From Hydractinia symbiolongicarpus (Eukaryota; Cnidaria; Hydrozoa; Anthoathecata; Hydractiniidae): 64,000 bases of DNA. The notes under the pieces are model-generated. The model was given only the letters and a program-made list of their open reading frames with translations, searched no databases and was not told the origin of the DNA. The stretch is taken from the NCBI RefSeq assembly GCF_029227915.1, contig NC_079876.1, forward strand, positions 3,970,001-4,034,000, given 5' to 3'. Made by a program: the position numbers and the translations under genes. Shown one piece after another: positions 63,371-64,000 of this stretch; within the stretch, counting starts at the first letter, position 1; each line of letters starts with the position of its first letter.

Positions 63371-64000
63371 AATCGCTGAGTTCCTGCAATCACGTCAAAG
63401 TAAGAGGAATGTTATTTCTTGTAGTCCAATTGTCTCATTTATCAAATTTATCAGGTCACAGTCCAAAGTTAGTTCAATTAAGTCCCACAGTCAATCGTTT
63501 CATTGTTAAAAGCTATGCAACCTAGCAATATCAGAAAAATATCGCTAAATATATGTTAGTGCGAATATGTGACCCAACCGTTGTAACTCAAACGGACTGA
63601 CACGGTTAGAAAGTCAATGAAATGTAGTTTTTGAAACTTTCGCTATTTCTTCAGCGCGCGATAACGGCTAGGATTGGTCACACGGTAAAGAATGATTTAT
63701 TTATCTAAATTTTTAAATGAAGCCCTACCACAGCGCCCAGTGTAATCGCTCAATTCCGGCAATCATGTCAAATTAAGATGAATGTTATTTCTTGGAGTTC
63801 AATTGTCTCATTTATCACATTTATCAGGTCACAGTCCAAATTTAGTTCTATTAAGTCCCACATTCAATCGTTTCACTGTTAAAAGCGATGCAACCTAGTA
63901 TTAACAGATAAATATCGCTAAATACATGTTGGTACGAATATGTTAACCAACCGTTGTAACTCAAATGGACTGACATCGATAGAAAGTCAGTGAAATGTAG
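63370..64000. repeat. Satellite monomers at the right window edge
   Basis: About 1.7 monomers of mixed type, cut off by the window. The segment near 63.37 kb (TTCCTGCAATCACGTCAAA) matches 55.62 kb, pointing to an older relation between the two regions. No other feature is visible. Confidence 0.82.

Larger units (their letters stand above)
40431..64000. repeat. Satellite DNA array, right arm
   Basis: Continuation of the same 373-bp satellite in the same orientation and phase. The first 223 bp complete the monomer begun at 36626. The array runs off the window end in mid-monomer. No genes, RNA genes or other mobile elements are visible. Confidence 0.97.

Noticed and set aside
1-64000. CENP-B box (NTTCGNNNNANNCGGGN) within the monomer
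   Set aside because: Candidate stretches such as TTTCGGTAAGAATATG lack the CGGG part and the required A. No match seen in the monomer types I checked.
40431-64000. A second transposon copy or a solo TIR in the array
   Set aside because: I found no further CACCGTTCCCATAAA or CAATGCATTG plus TIR context outside 36780-40430 by eye.
1-64000. Inverted satellite blocks, or the array as a palindrome
   Set aside because: Every monomer landmark reads in the same direction throughout the window.

Overview
The window is a eukaryotic, almost certainly animal, satellite DNA array interrupted by one DNA transposon. About 60 kb is a head-to-tail tandem array of a monomer of about 373 bp (roughly 160 copies). 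I see no inverted copies, host genes, RNA genes or CRISPR array. No species call is possible: the transposon family is widespread in animals, and the array looks like centromeric, pericentromeric or other constitutive heterochromatin.

The array is a mosaic of higher-order repeats (HORs), blocks in which several monomer variants were duplicated together. From left to right: a 746-bp dimer twice (1-1492); a 20-monomer unit of 7,448 bp (2480-9927) followed directly by a second copy that is one tetramer shorter (9928 to about 15884); an 8-monomer 2,980-bp unit twice (about 15.2-21.1 kb); a 1,260-bp unit twice (24587-27106); a 1,635-bp unit three times (about 30.7-35.6 kb); after the transposon, a 1,260-bp unit about 1.6 times (41169 to about 43140); a tetramer of about 1,492 bp twice (43687-46669); a pentamer of 1,860 bp about 1.8 times (50681 to about 53945); and a trimer of 1,120 bp (57305 to about 63370). 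Eleven copies of a 141-bp deleted monomer, all with the same breakpoint, lie between 25.3 and 49.9 kb and produce the odd HOR lengths.

The transposon (36780-40430, 3,651 bp) has 41-bp terminal inverted repeats and two convergent genes. One (-) encodes a THAP zinc finger plus DDE transposase. The other (+) encodes a SWIM zinc finger plus a YqaJ-type PD-(D/E)xK nuclease. This gene pair matches ISL2EU (IS4EU), relatives of PIF/Harbinger. Both genes are broken: an in-frame stop and a frameshift in the nuclease gene, and a frameshift between the THAP and DDE parts of the transposase. The element is a recent, now inactive insertion. Removing it with one 4-bp AATT copy restores an exact 373-bp monomer and also the 1,635-bp spacing of the short monomers, so the array was already built when it landed.

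Coordinates of gene parts and TIRs were read to the base. HOR boundaries marked 'about' were placed by following private variants by eye and may be off by tens of bases.
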